Source: Bacteroides intestinalis DSM 17393 (GTDB lineage: Bacteria > Bacteroidota > Bacteroidia > Bacteroidales > Bacteroidaceae). From it: DNA of 64,000 nucleotides. Under the pieces are notes generated by a model. It saw only the letters and a program-made list of their open reading frames with translations, was not told the origin of the DNA and searched no databases. Where the stretch lies: positions 806,001 to 870,000 of the forward strand of contig NZ_ABJL02000008.1 of NCBI RefSeq assembly GCF_000172175.1, in the 5' to 3' direction. This document shows, in pieces, positions 1 to 10,098 of this stretch; positions within the stretch are counted from its first letter, which is position 1, and each line of letters opens with the position of its first letter. Made by a program: the position numbers and the translations under genes.

Positions 1-266
1 CAATCTTCTTTGTTGGTATATTCATATACATACCACAGACAACCGGGATAAAAACCTTCCGTCCAATCATTTTTACGAGTTACCTTCAGTTTCCCGTCTT
101 TACCTATCGTACGAGGATATTCGGTAGCTTCAGGCACAGCCTTCAACTGATTGGACAGTTGTTGTTCCGCCCTGGTAAAACCTTGTTCTACAATACTCGT
201 ATCTTCTCCTCCACTACATGCTATCAACACTAATACCGATATGCACAAAACGTAAAATACTTTCAT
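1..266 (-). CDS. GH88-like unsaturated glucuronyl hydrolase lipoprotein, partial (N-terminus only)
   Basis: Only the first 88 codons lie in the window; the gene runs off base 1. The ATG at 266 is followed by a short hydrophobic signal ending in a lipobox (LVLIACSG), so the mature protein should be a lipoprotein. The next part (TEYPRTIGKDGKLKVT, then DWTEGFYPGCLWYVYEYT) matches the N-terminus of Bacteroides GH88 enzymes, which usually begin with a DWTSGFFPG-like motif. GH88 enzymes remove 4,5-unsaturated uronic acid from lyase products, which fits the PL8 lyase and GH105 enzyme at the other end of this locus. The catalytic Asp residues are outside the window, so the family call rests on the N-terminal motif only. 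Confidence 0.72.
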   Translation of the reverse strand, partial: MKVFYVLCISVLVLIACSGGEDTSIVEQGFTRAEQQLSNQLKAVPEATEYPRTIGKDGKLKVTRKNDWTEGFYPGCLWYVYEYTNKED

Positions 267-337
267 TCTATATATTTTATATATTCAATTAATGATTGCA
301 TATTAATCAATCTATAAAATCCAATCAAATAAAAATT

Positions 338-392
338 TATATAAGAAAGGCCAATACCTGTATTACAGAACCAAAATGACCTTTCTTATATG
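338..392 (-). terminator. Hairpin between SusD and GH88 genes
   Basis: An inverted repeat has arms ATATAAGAAAGG (339-350) and CCTTTCTTATAT (380-391). On the minus strand it is followed by a T-rich stretch (AAATTTTTAT). It lies just downstream of the SusD stop and could terminate, or partly attenuate, read-through into the GH88 gene. Confidence 0.5.
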
Positions 393-399
393 AACTTTA

Positions 400-2073
400 T
401 TATTCCCAGCCAGGATTCTGTTTCAGATTACTATTTTTAAAGAGCTCCGTATTTGATATCGGATAGAAATACAATTTATCACTTATCTTTCTGGACTCCA
501 ACGTAAACTTCTTATAGCTTACCTCATCATTGCTCTTTGTTATTTTCACTCCATAAACATCTTTGGATTCAGCCAATTCTTTCCAACGACGGAGATCCCA
601 AAAACGATGTCCTTCAAAGGCGAGTTCTACTCTACGCTCATGTTTCACGCGTTTCAGGAACTCATCAAAAGATAGAATATCTGATAGTGCCGGCATATTC
701 ACACCCGTTCTGCCACGAACCGCATTCACTGCTGCCAAGGCAGTCATACCACATTTATCCGTAGTATAGTTAATATCACCATAAGCGTTCACCATGGCCT
801 CTGCATAGTTCAACAGAACTTCAGCATAGCGAAATAATACCCAGTTGTGATGAGTTGCAGCAGAGGAAGAACCAGCTTCAAAACTGATGCTGTTATTTAC
901 ATACTTACGCAAATAATAACCGGTGGAAGTAGCATTCGTTAAAGGCAAACCATTGGCACCGCCTTCATGAATTTCCACTGCATTCTTAGCCGGCCATGTC
1001 ATACCATTATGCACAATCGTCAAATAGAAACGGGGATCTCTGCCTGTATAAGGATTCTGACTCATAGCTTCATTATTCCAGTCAAACTCCTCACCTGTTG
1101 CCATTTCAAATGCACTTGCCAGGTTTTCCGTCGGGCAGGTAGTTGTTTTACCACCTGTTACACCCATAGGAAAGTTGGCTGCTTCAAAACTGGTACTTGT
1201 TCCTGTAGGACGTACCAAGATCACTTCATTACTTGCCGTATTAGTAGCACCAAACAGATTTGAGAAACTGGCATCCAGCTTATAACCTAATGCAGAACTC
1301 TGACCAATAATTTCATAAGCAGCTTCTGCAGCAGCCACCCACTTACTTTTATTATTACCGGAATTAAATAACGGACTGGCAGCGTACAAAGCGGCACGTG
1401 CCTTTAGTGCCAAAGCCGCACCTCGCGTTGCACGTCCATACTCGCTACCAGGCATTTTGGTATAATCTACAGGTAGAAGTGTAGACAGTTCCGTGCATTC
1501 CGAAATAATAAAATCGAAGATCTGTTCTGCCGAAGCAGGTTCTGCCGCATTGGCTTCAGCCTGAGTGACAACCTTAGTTATCAGAGGTACATTTTGATAA
1601 CGTCTGACCAATTCAAAGTAGAAATAGGCACGCAGAAAGCGAACTTCATATTCAAAGTTAGGATAAGTGATCATCCAGTTATCATAATCGTTGGTATTTT
1701 CCCATGTTTCAAATTTCAACCCCGTCAGGTTTTCCAAATAGAAGTTGGCGTCATGGATACCATTATAATAATTGGCAAATTGATCATCAACCGTATAATT
1801 AGGCGACCAGGTACCATTCACAAAACGCTTTATATTAGATGATTCATAAATATGAACCGCATCATCTGTGGCAGCATCCAGCATGGCACCATCGATATTA
1901 CAAAAGTTCGAAGGCAGATAGCCATAAACATCTGTTACAAATTGCTTAACGCGATTATAGCTTCCCTGAATTTCTTTCAAAGAGTAGTAATCCGATTCAT
2001 TGCAATCCATAAAATCACAGGATGCCAACAAACTGACAGAGATAAATATTGCAAATAATTTCTTTAGTTTCAT
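400..2073 (-). CDS. SusD-family outer-membrane glycan-binding lipoprotein (pair 2 of PUL 1)
   Basis: This RagB/SusD protein is expected to sit on the cell surface as the lid of its partner SusC transporter and to capture oligosaccharides. The start was set at the ATG at 2073: it gives a clean lipoprotein signal (MKLKKLFAIFISVSLLASC), while a longer in-frame start at 2115 would overlap the SusC stop. Family features are the N-terminal helix-rich region with repeated YFELVRRYQNVPLI-type motifs, the VLLNYAEAMVNAYGD motif, the ERRVELAFEGHRFWDLRRWK motif, and the C-terminal NPGW ending. About 557 residues is normal for the family. It starts 13 bp after the preceding SusC gene, so the two are cotranscribed. 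The ligand cannot be deduced from sequence. Confidence 0.93.
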   Translation of the reverse strand: MKLKKLFAIFISVSLLASCDFMDCNESDYYSLKEIQGSYNRVKQFVTDVYGYLPSNFCNIDGAMLDAATDDAVHIYESSNIKRFVNGTWSPNYTVDDQFANYYNGIHDANFYLENLTGLKFETWENTNDYDNWMITYPNFEYEVRFLRAYFYFELVRRYQNVPLITKVVTQAEANAAEPASAEQIFDFIISECTELSTLLPVDYTKMPGSEYGRATRGAALALKARAALYAASPLFNSGNNKSKWVAAAEAAYEIIGQSSALGYKLDASFSNLFGATNTASNEVILVRPTGTSTSFEAANFPMGVTGGKTTTCPTENLASAFEMATGEEFDWNNEAMSQNPYTGRDPRFYLTIVHNGMTWPAKNAVEIHEGGANGLPLTNATSTGYYLRKYVNNSISFEAGSSSAATHHNWVLFRYAEVLLNYAEAMVNAYGDINYTTDKCGMTALAAVNAVRGRTGVNMPALSDILSFDEFLKRVKHERRVELAFEGHRFWDLRRWKELAESKDVYGVKITKSNDEVSYKKFTLESRKISDKLYFYPISNTELFKNSNLKQNPGWE

Positions 2074-2086
2074 AACATTCATTTTT

Positions 2087-4876
2087 TTAGAAAGATAGAT
2101 TAAATCCGAATGCATATTGAGTCATAGTAGGATGTTCTGTACCGATGGATTCCGGGTCACGAAGATCAATTCCATCCAGACAGAATAAGTCATGTCCACG
2201 AGCAAAAACTTTCACGCCAGCCAGGAAACCAGTCTTCTTCAACAACTTCGTTGGGAAGTTATAGTACAACTCCAAAGTTCTCAACTTCAAAAAAGAAGCA
2301 TCGGACACCCACATAGAGTTAGTATTGTAATTATTATCCGATCCGGAATAAGTCAGGCGAGGCAAGGTTCCGTTAGGATTCGATTCACTCCAACGGTTTT
2401 CCCAATAATAAGTAGAGATTGTATTGTTGTTGACAATCGGACGGTAAACACTTGCCGTATTCAATACTTTACTATAATTACCTACACCCTGAAACAGTGC
2501 ATAAACACCAAAACCTTTGTACTCCAATCCTAAATCAAATGAATAATAGATTTCAGGACAAGTTGCATTATAACCTAAAGGTACCTGGTCATAGGCATCG
2601 ATTTTATTGTCACCGTTTTGATCCTTAAACATCAGATCGCCCAGACGTACATCACCTAACAATTGCTCCACACCGCGATTATCTATTTCATCCTGAGATT
2701 TATAGATCCCTATCACTTCATAACCGAAAATTTGGTTCATAGAACTTCCTGTGCGTTTGAGATAATCATACGGGCGATATTCTTCATTCTGATTTTTAAT
2801 TTTATTGCGGGTAAAGGTGAACTGCCCACCCAGATGATATTTAAAGTTACCGATATTATCATCCCACGCCAAAGAAGCTTCAATACCTTTATTGTCGACA
2901 ACACCATTATTGATCTGAGGCACAGACATACCGAATATCTGGGAAACAGAACCACCACTACTCACCAGAATATCTGTACGGTGATCGTAGAATGCATCTA
3001 AGGTCATCGTCAACTTATTCCAAGCCCTGAAGTCAATACCGACATTCAGTTTATGGGATTTCTCATAAGTCAACCCATCAATTCCCAACTGAGTAAACTT
3101 CATACCGGATGAAGAAGAAGGCACATTAGTGGCATTCTGGAAATAGTAAGAATTTCCACTGCCATAAATATTCTGGAACAGATTTACACCATAGTCAGCA
3201 CGACCGGAAATACCATAAGAAGCCCTGACCTTTAAAAGATTCAGCCAATCTCTCTTCATGAAATTCTCCTCAGACAAAATCCAACCTGCACCTATCGCAG
3301 GAAAAATTCCCCAACGATCATCCGGATCAAGTATGCTGGAAGCAGAACCCGATAATGAGAAATCAACCAGATAACGGTTATTATAAGCATAGTGTGCACT
3401 ACCCACTATATCCATAAATGCACGTCCGGAGTTCTGACTTTTTGTTTTTGCCTTATCCATAGAGTACAGCAAAGTTGCATTTAAACTATGTTTATTCCAT
3501 TGTTTGATATAATTGGTATAAAACTCCAGGTTAAAATGAGTGGCAACCGAACCTACACTCTTCGAGAAACCCAAAGTTCCTTCATTACGTAGGGTTGTAT
3601 AGATATTCTCACCGGTTGCAAAATCAACAGATGCGGACTCATAGCCAAATTCTTTAGTATTATTGTCCCAATATGAAGCGGTATTATCTATACCTACTTT
3701 AAAACCTGCCGACCAACCGGGAAGTATAGCAGACAAATCCTGCTTCATGTTCACATCCGCATACATGGCACGCGTTTGAGAACGCGCATATCCTCTACCG
3801 GAAATAAGGGCGACCGGATTATTGGAATAATTAGTTGTACCACCCCATATACCCCTGTCTGTCTTTACAGGAAATGCACCTGAAGGTACCTGGAATAAGG
3901 CATTGAAAATCTTATCTGTGCTCTCGCCCGGACGATTATGCTCCGTGAAATTACCCAATAAATTTAACTGTACAGTAGTCGTTGGACTTACCGTGATATC
4001 CAGATTTGTGCGGACGTTCAGTCTTGAATATTTCAACTGCGTAGAATAACCATCGTTATCTGATGTCGGTTTCAATAGACCTCTATTATCCAGGAAGTTC
4101 AGCATCGTATAGTAACGTACAAACTGACTTCCTCCTTGTGCTGTGAAATTCACATTATCACCGTAACTCATGTCTCTCAAAGATTCATCCAACCAATCTA
4201 CATTCGGATAAACACCCGGATAAGTCTGATTCTTGAATGCATCCAGTTCCGTACCCGAATAGCGGGGAGCCAAGCCATCATTCTCCATCGCCTCATTCAA
4301 TGCCATGGCATACGTATACCCGTCAGCAAATTTAGGCAAACGCTTAGGAGAAGCCATATTAAATTCATAAGAGAAAGTGATCTTAGGTGCACCTACCGAT
4401 CCTCGTTTTGTTTTCACAAGAATAACACCATTTGCACCCCTTATGCCATACAAACTGGTAGCCACAGCATCCTTTAAAACGCTGACTGATTCTATTTCTT
4501 CAGAACTCAATTCATCAATCGAACGTTCAAAACCATCCACCAGCACCAACGGACTATTGGAATTCAAAGAACTATTTCCACGTATATACAGCGTTGCGCC
4601 ATTCTCCCAAACCGTACCGGCTTTTTGCAAAACCTGTAGCCCGGGAAGCGTACCAAATAACTGGTTAGATGGTTTTATGCTGTTCTTATGTGAGAGATTC
4701 GTTGTAACAGAAACTGCACCGGTCATCTCTCTTGCATCCATGGTAATAGTACGTCCCATTTCTACCACCTCATCATTCTGACGGACTATCAGTGTGTCTT
4801 CCTGAGCCATTACGCCAAGTGAACACAGTACGCCAGCCAAAAATATATTGATCTTTTTATTCATAATATTTTTCAT
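2087..4876 (-). CDS. SusC-family TonB-dependent outer-membrane transporter, short form lacking the N-terminal CarboxypepD_reg-like domain
   Basis: This is a TonB-dependent glycan transporter of 929 residues, shorter than the other three in the window (1037-1069). After the signal peptide (ending near VMAQED) it goes almost directly into the plug domain (TGAVSVTT, LPGLQVLQ, LYIRGNSSLN, LVLVDGFERSIDEL, GIRGANGVILVKTKRG). The beta-sandwich (G-V/I-D...G-A-x-V) domain found at the N-terminus of most SusC proteins is missing. The C-terminal beta-barrel is complete and ends in Phe (FGFNLSF), as expected for BAM-dependent assembly. It lies 18 bp downstream of another SusD gene, so the locus has two consecutive SusC-SusD pairs. 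The start may be the ATG at 4876 or the in-frame ATG four codons later. Confidence 0.94.
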   Translation of the reverse strand: MKNIMNKKINIFLAGVLCSLGVMAQEDTLIVRQNDEVVEMGRTITMDAREMTGAVSVTTNLSHKNSIKPSNQLFGTLPGLQVLQKAGTVWENGATLYIRGNSSLNSNSPLVLVDGFERSIDELSSEEIESVSVLKDAVATSLYGIRGANGVILVKTKRGSVGAPKITFSYEFNMASPKRLPKFADGYTYAMALNEAMENDGLAPRYSGTELDAFKNQTYPGVYPNVDWLDESLRDMSYGDNVNFTAQGGSQFVRYYTMLNFLDNRGLLKPTSDNDGYSTQLKYSRLNVRTNLDITVSPTTTVQLNLLGNFTEHNRPGESTDKIFNALFQVPSGAFPVKTDRGIWGGTTNYSNNPVALISGRGYARSQTRAMYADVNMKQDLSAILPGWSAGFKVGIDNTASYWDNNTKEFGYESASVDFATGENIYTTLRNEGTLGFSKSVGSVATHFNLEFYTNYIKQWNKHSLNATLLYSMDKAKTKSQNSGRAFMDIVGSAHYAYNNRYLVDFSLSGSASSILDPDDRWGIFPAIGAGWILSEENFMKRDWLNLLKVRASYGISGRADYGVNLFQNIYGSGNSYYFQNATNVPSSSSGMKFTQLGIDGLTYEKSHKLNVGIDFRAWNKLTMTLDAFYDHRTDILVSSGGSVSQIFGMSVPQINNGVVDNKGIEASLAWDDNIGNFKYHLGGQFTFTRNKIKNQNEEYRPYDYLKRTGSSMNQIFGYEVIGIYKSQDEIDNRGVEQLLGDVRLGDLMFKDQNGDNKIDAYDQVPLGYNATCPEIYYSFDLGLEYKGFGVYALFQGVGNYSKVLNTASVYRPIVNNNTISTYYWENRWSESNPNGTLPRLTYSGSDNNYNTNSMWVSDASFLKLRTLELYYNFPTKLLKKTGFLAGVKVFARGHDLFCLDGIDLRDPESIGTEHPTMTQYAFGFNLSF

Positions 4877-4894
4877 TTCTAAGTTCCAGAAACA

Positions 4895-6757
4895 TTATTC
4901 CCAACCCGGATTCTGTATCAATCCGTATCCCTTATTCACCTCGTCCTGCGGGAAGGCACTAAAGTACCAGATAGAAGAGAATCCACCGGCATTCCACCAA
5001 GCACGGTTTCTATCTGTTTCAGCCAGAGAGAAAGGTTCGCAAATATACGTGCCATCCCCTTTATTCTTATATACATTCAGCCCATGTAAAGGTGTATTGA
5101 ACTTATCTTCCATTTTCCAACGGATGAGGTCGAAGAAACGTACTTCTTCGTAACCAAACTCACAAGCACGCTCACGAAGAACTGCTTCACGGAATTGTTC
5201 TTGCGTCATTCCTGTTTTCAAGCCACCCAAGCCTACACGTGCACGTACTTCATTTACGCATTGATATGCCTGGCTGTTAGGGCCGCCATTATATTCATTC
5301 AAAGCTTCTGCATAACTCAGATAAAGTTCAGCAATACGCAGATGTGGCCACTGGATAACATGTCCGCTAAGTTCATTACCACGATCCAATCCCCATTTAC
5401 GACAAGCCAATCCGGTTTTCAGACTTAAACTATGCATGGCTCCTTGTCCCCAGTCTTTCCCTTTCGGATAATTAGTTTTATCACTGGGATACTCCTGAGT
5501 CAATTCAACAGTTCTTCCCTGATAAATATCGCCATCCAATATAAAGGTTTCGTTTAAACGAGGGTCGCGGTTCACGAATGGGTTTGCAGTATGTTCAGGA
5601 TTGTTCCAGTCAAAATCTGAGCCATCAGCCATCGGGAACATATCGAAGTATTCTTTAGTGGGACAATAGCCTCCCCAACGGATGGCATTCCACAACACCA
5701 GTTGTCCGGCACTTAAACTTGCCGAATAGATATTCCGATGTACAGAAATCAGTGTTTCGGTAGTTCCACGGTCAAAGTAAGCTTTGCGGAAAGCATAACG
5801 ATATTCACTAGGTGAAACATCATTTTTTTGTACCAAACGATAAAAGCCATTCTGGCCGAGGGCATTAAAGAAAGCCTCACAAGCATCTACAGCTTTTTTC
5901 CACCGTTCGCGGTCGTAATTACCAAACCAGGTCATGTGCTGTTCCGAAGCCTCTCCGGCAGCATAAGGCTGATCGCTGTTTAGCAACGGGCTTGCCACAA
6001 ACAATAAGACTCTCGCTTTCAATCCGTAAGCACCAGCTTTGGTCAAACGACCATCCCACTGTGCCATATCTTCATCCGAAATTCTCCATGGAAAGTCCTG
6101 ACAAGCTATGACATCATTCAGAAGTCCTATGATAAAATCAACAGTTTCCTGCAGGGTTGCACGTTTAGGCATTTCGTCATCAGCTGCAATCACCCTATCT
6201 ACTATGGGGAGTCCACCATAATGACGCAACATGTGTGCATAATAGATAGCAACAAGCATTTTGGCTTCTGCTTTCAGACGCTCTTTCTCAGTTTGGGTCA
6301 TATCAGGCACACGGTCTACATTATTATAAAGTATCCATGCATGGCGAATTGCCGACCACATGTGAGTCTCGCTTTCATTAAAACGAATCTTAGTAGTCAT
6401 GTAAGTTGCTCTGGGAGTATTCTCGACAGAGGAATTATAACTACCTGAATAATAAACACGTTGAACACCGGAGTATCCTACATTATCGCAATTCAAATCG
6501 GTGAGTCCTTCAATAGTTCCCAACCACATGGTAGTATAATAGCCACTGGTTTCCAAACCATAAGGCAAATATTGATAGCTATACGACAATACGCGACGGG
6601 CATACTCTGCCGTAGAAAATACGGTGTCAATCGTAACATCCGTACTGGGCGGCTTCTGCAGGAATTTATCCCCGAAAGCCAAATCCTCACACGCCATTGT
6701 CACAAATAGACCTAAGGCCAATAATATAACGTGAAAATGCTTTCTTATATTTTTCAT
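4895..6757 (-). CDS. SusD-family outer-membrane glycan-binding lipoprotein (pair 1 of PUL 1)
   Basis: This is a SusD-like lipoprotein of 620 residues with signal and lipobox ALGLFVTMACED. It has the family's RAEAKMLVAIYYAHMLRHYG helix, LYLSYAEALNEYNGG, ERACEFGYEEVRFFDLIRWK and a terminal NPGWE. It is encoded 12 bp after the SusC gene at 6770-9919 and should form a pedal-bin complex with that transporter. It differs strongly from the SusD at 400-2073, so this is not a recent tandem duplication. The ligand is unknown. Confidence 0.93.
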   Translation of the reverse strand: MKNIRKHFHVILLALGLFVTMACEDLAFGDKFLQKPPSTDVTIDTVFSTAEYARRVLSYSYQYLPYGLETSGYYTTMWLGTIEGLTDLNCDNVGYSGVQRVYYSGSYNSSVENTPRATYMTTKIRFNESETHMWSAIRHAWILYNNVDRVPDMTQTEKERLKAEAKMLVAIYYAHMLRHYGGLPIVDRVIAADDEMPKRATLQETVDFIIGLLNDVIACQDFPWRISDEDMAQWDGRLTKAGAYGLKARVLLFVASPLLNSDQPYAAGEASEQHMTWFGNYDRERWKKAVDACEAFFNALGQNGFYRLVQKNDVSPSEYRYAFRKAYFDRGTTETLISVHRNIYSASLSAGQLVLWNAIRWGGYCPTKEYFDMFPMADGSDFDWNNPEHTANPFVNRDPRLNETFILDGDIYQGRTVELTQEYPSDKTNYPKGKDWGQGAMHSLSLKTGLACRKWGLDRGNELSGHVIQWPHLRIAELYLSYAEALNEYNGGPNSQAYQCVNEVRARVGLGGLKTGMTQEQFREAVLRERACEFGYEEVRFFDLIRWKMEDKFNTPLHGLNVYKNKGDGTYICEPFSLAETDRNRAWWNAGGFSSIWYFSAFPQDEVNKGYGLIQNPGWE

Positions 6758-6769
6758 AATAACTGTTTA

Positions 6770-9700
6770 TTAAAATCCTATTTTTAAACCAAAATTCACG
6801 ACTTTAATCAACGGATAGGCGCGTCCATCCGGATTAGATTCAGGGTCACAGAAGTCCAGATCACTAAATGTCAACAGATTATATCCGGAGAGAGACAGAC
6901 GCAAAGAACTGATACGGAATTTCTGTAACATAGCTTTGGGGAAAGAATAACCTACCTCAATGTTCTTCAGACGAATATATGAAGCATCACGCAACCATAA
7001 ATCCGAGTCTTTATAGTTATTGGTTTTACTACCACTCAAAGAAATGGCAGGAGCTTTTGCACTATTCCCTTTTTCAGCTGTCCAGGCATCATCAATCATA
7101 TATTGAAGAAGTGAATTTGTACCCGTTTCTCCAAATGGAGTACGATAGATACGACTTACAAGACGGGAAGTCTGGAATGCACCTGCCCACGTCATACTCA
7201 GGTCAAAGCCTTTCCAAGAAAAGCCCAACTGCATATTGCCATTTAGAAGTGGATAGGTAGGATAACCAATAGCCGATATATCATTTGCATCAATCTTACC
7301 GTCCTTGTTCAGGTCTTTATACTTCACATCTCCGGCTATGGGTGAGAAACCGGAACCATGATCGGGAATGCCATTTTCTTTTCCTTTCAAAGATTCATAA
7401 TTAGCAGCATCCTCTTCCGTAAAGAAGCCGTCATTTACATAGCCGAATTGTTGACCAACCGGGCGTCCGGTTTCACACATCCATTCATAAGGCTGGGGAA
7501 TTTCATCTTTGAAAATAACTTTATTCTTGGCATAGGACCAACTGGTACCGATGTAATAACTAAAATCCCTGATTGCATCTTCCCAACGCGCAGTTACCTC
7601 AAAACCTTTATTATCCACTTTACCCATATTTACAATAGGTAGAGAAATTGCCAGATAACCAGGGTTTACCTGGCGGGAAATCAAAATGTCTTTACGATGC
7701 TCGATGAAGTAATCGAAAGAAGTTTTCAGATGGCTATCGAAGAAATGCAAATCAACACCATAATTCTGTTTTGCAGCAGTCTCCCAAGTTACATCAGGGT
7801 TTCCAACCTTTGACTCTTTGGCACCCGGAAGAAAATTATTGGTAGTAGAACCGAAACTATAAATACCTGTAGTATTATTACCTCCCGCTGTACTGATGAT
7901 ATAACTATCGGGCAAATAAAGGAAACGTGATCCATCAGAAACGATATCATTACCTACAATGCCATAAGATGCACGTAGTTTCAAGTAACTGACATAAGGT
8001 TTCAGTGGCTCCATAAACTTCTCTTCAGAGATAATCCAACCGACTGAACCGGCAGGGAATGTACCGAAACGCTTCCCTTCTGCAAAGTTCTCCGAACCAT
8101 TATAACCAATACTAAGGTCTAATAGATAACGAGTTTTGTAATCATAAGTGGCACGTCCCACAAAGCCTACATAACTACGGGGAATACCTGTATTTTTGCT
8201 GGGATAATATTTCATTGTCTGATTGTACATAGCCAGAGCAGAGACATGATGTAATCCAAAATCTCTTTGGAAATTCAAAGCTGCTTCAAGATACCAGTCA
8301 CGGGACTGTCCAGCCTCCTGTGTCCAACCCATAGTCTGTGCTTCCTGTATCTTTCTTATCAAAGTCTCGCCACTTTCTGTAAGGTAGGCCTCATATTGGT
8401 CGGCTTTTCCTTCACGGCGTCGTTTATCAGTCACACCACTATTATAAGCTCCTTTAATATGTGCTTTTAAGCCTTTTGTGAGAACATCAAGTTTCTGTTC
8501 CAGAGAAAAGTCGAAGTTAATCACATTTCCGCCTGTAGTGGTGTACCCTTTACCGTAATATGTATTCAGTCCATCATTAATAACACCGAAATTGCCAAAT
8601 ACCGATTTATTGACGGAAATCCATTTACCATCCACAATTCCAGCTCCTGAAAAAGGTACAGCACTGTAAATGTTGTCATACAAATAAGAGATATCAGTAT
8701 AAGTACCGTTGTTATAGTTAGGCTCCGTCTTGTCAGTAAGACGCCCTCCCAGATTGATCTTCATAGAGGTAGTTTTCGTCACATCTATATCCATATTGAT
8801 ACGATAGTTATAGCGGTTATAGCTAAAGCCACGATCATTTTCATGGAAAGTCTCAAAAAGTCCCTTTTGGGTAAATACACCTAAGGAAGCAAAATAACGT
8901 ACCCGGTCGGAACCACCGGAAATTGTCATATTATGTTGTGTCTGCAGTGCGGAATTTTTAATCAGTAAATCCGTCCAGTCCGTATCGGCATAAAGAATTG
9001 GGTTACTATGTGTACGGAAACCTTCCAGCATTGCATCTGTAAACATCAGTTTGTCTTCAGCAACACCATCACGCAGTTGGGCAGCATTATATGTCATAGC
9101 ATAGTCGTAACTGTTAGCAAACTCCGGAATATTGGTAGGCATCTGAAGACCAGCACTGGTGGAGAAAGTTATTTTAGCTTTACCGGATTGTCCGCGCTTC
9201 GTTGTCACCAGGATAACACCATTGGCACCACGCACACCAAATACAGCTGTAGCAGAAGCATCTTTCAATACGGTAATATCTTCCACTTCATTGGGGTCTA
9301 ATTGGGTGAACGAACGTTCCACTCCATCAACCAGACATAATGGAGCGGACAAACCGGTAGACAAGGAACCTACACCACGCACATACAGCGTTGCATCATC
9401 AGCTCCCGGCTGACCGCTACTCTGTACACTGGATAATCCGGGAACCTTACCACTCAATGCATTGGCAATACTTCCTACCGGAGATTTCATAATTTCATCT
9501 GATTTCACTGAAGATAAAGCACCGGTAACAGTTACTTTCTTCGTAGTACCATAGGCAATAACCTGTACTTCCTCTAACAGCGTAGCACTTTCAGCCATTG
9601 AAATCTTCAGCTTGCTCTCACCTTTATAGACAATTTCCTTGTCTTCGTACCCCACAAAGGACACCACAATGGTAGCACCAATCGGAACACTTAAGGTAAA

Positions 9701-9919
9701 CTTACCATCTAAATCCGTAATCTTACCATTCTGGGTACCTTTCACCCTGACAGTAGCACCAATAATCGGGCCTTGGTCATCAAAGACCTCTCCCGTTACT
9801 ACTCTTTCCTTGTCTTGTTGTGTTACAGCCACAGCTTCGGAACGTTTTTCGTCTCCTAAGCTCTTGCCGGGACATATGACCAAGAAAGCAAAAATAAAAA
9901 TCCACAATTTGTTTTTCAT
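6770..9919 (-). CDS. SusC-family TonB-dependent outer-membrane transporter (pair 1 of PUL 1)
   Basis: This is a full-length SusC-type transporter of 1049 residues. Domain order: signal peptide (about 1-23), CarboxypepD_reg-like beta-sandwich (about 40-115, GEVFDDQGPIIGATVRVKG and DLDGKFTLSV), plug (about 120-245, LEEVQVIAYGTTKK, LYVRGVGSL, LCLVDGVERSF, VRGANGVILVTTKRG), then a beta-barrel ending in Phe (FGLKIGF). It is the first gene of the SusCDCD operon, 211 bp downstream of the HTCS gene. That gap carries a -7-like element and a long hairpin, listed separately. Confidence 0.95.
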   Translation of the reverse strand: MKNKLWIFIFAFLVICPGKSLGDEKRSEAVAVTQQDKERVVTGEVFDDQGPIIGATVRVKGTQNGKITDLDGKFTLSVPIGATIVVSFVGYEDKEIVYKGESKLKISMAESATLLEEVQVIAYGTTKKVTVTGALSSVKSDEIMKSPVGSIANALSGKVPGLSSVQSSGQPGADDATLYVRGVGSLSTGLSAPLCLVDGVERSFTQLDPNEVEDITVLKDASATAVFGVRGANGVILVTTKRGQSGKAKITFSTSAGLQMPTNIPEFANSYDYAMTYNAAQLRDGVAEDKLMFTDAMLEGFRTHSNPILYADTDWTDLLIKNSALQTQHNMTISGGSDRVRYFASLGVFTQKGLFETFHENDRGFSYNRYNYRINMDIDVTKTTSMKINLGGRLTDKTEPNYNNGTYTDISYLYDNIYSAVPFSGAGIVDGKWISVNKSVFGNFGVINDGLNTYYGKGYTTTGGNVINFDFSLEQKLDVLTKGLKAHIKGAYNSGVTDKRRREGKADQYEAYLTESGETLIRKIQEAQTMGWTQEAGQSRDWYLEAALNFQRDFGLHHVSALAMYNQTMKYYPSKNTGIPRSYVGFVGRATYDYKTRYLLDLSIGYNGSENFAEGKRFGTFPAGSVGWIISEEKFMEPLKPYVSYLKLRASYGIVGNDIVSDGSRFLYLPDSYIISTAGGNNTTGIYSFGSTTNNFLPGAKESKVGNPDVTWETAAKQNYGVDLHFFDSHLKTSFDYFIEHRKDILISRQVNPGYLAISLPIVNMGKVDNKGFEVTARWEDAIRDFSYYIGTSWSYAKNKVIFKDEIPQPYEWMCETGRPVGQQFGYVNDGFFTEEDAANYESLKGKENGIPDHGSGFSPIAGDVKYKDLNKDGKIDANDISAIGYPTYPLLNGNMQLGFSWKGFDLSMTWAGAFQTSRLVSRIYRTPFGETGTNSLLQYMIDDAWTAEKGNSAKAPAISLSGSKTNNYKDSDLWLRDASYIRLKNIEVGYSFPKAMLQKFRISSLRLSLSGYNLLTFSDLDFCDPESNPDGRAYPLIKVVNFGLKIGF

Positions 9920-10054
9920 AAAAAAGTGATTTTACATAACATTATTAAATAAGGAATAACCATGGTCAATATTTTAGTATCGCATATACACTTACTAAAA
10001 CAGTGCAAATGAATGAAATCTACAAGACAAGTACCTGACCATTGGGTCATATAG

Positions 10055-10091
10055 AGGGGCACAAATTGTCTTGCAGACAATTTGTGCCCCA
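10055..10091 (-). other. Perfect 16-bp inverted repeat in the SusC leader region
   Basis: The arms GGGGCACAAATTGTC (10056-10070) and GACAATTTGTGCCCC (10076-10090) are perfect complements, and the stem can close one further pair around a TGC loop. No T-run follows on either strand, so it is not a standard terminator. A -7-like TAGTTTTG lies at 10106-10099 on the minus strand, so a transcript starting there would carry this stem within its first few bases. The 11-mer GCACAAATTGT also occurs in front of the GH95 gene. Confidence 0.7.
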
Positions 10092-10098
10092 TTTCGGA

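Noticed and set aside
10055..10091. Rho-independent terminator of the HTCS gene
   Set aside because: The stem is strong but no T-run follows on either strand, and it lies 40 bp beyond the stop, next to a promoter-like element.
10055..10091. Invertible promoter (phase-variation) repeat
   Set aside because: The two arms are only about 5 bp apart, leaving no invertible segment, and no recombinase gene or distant second copy was seen.
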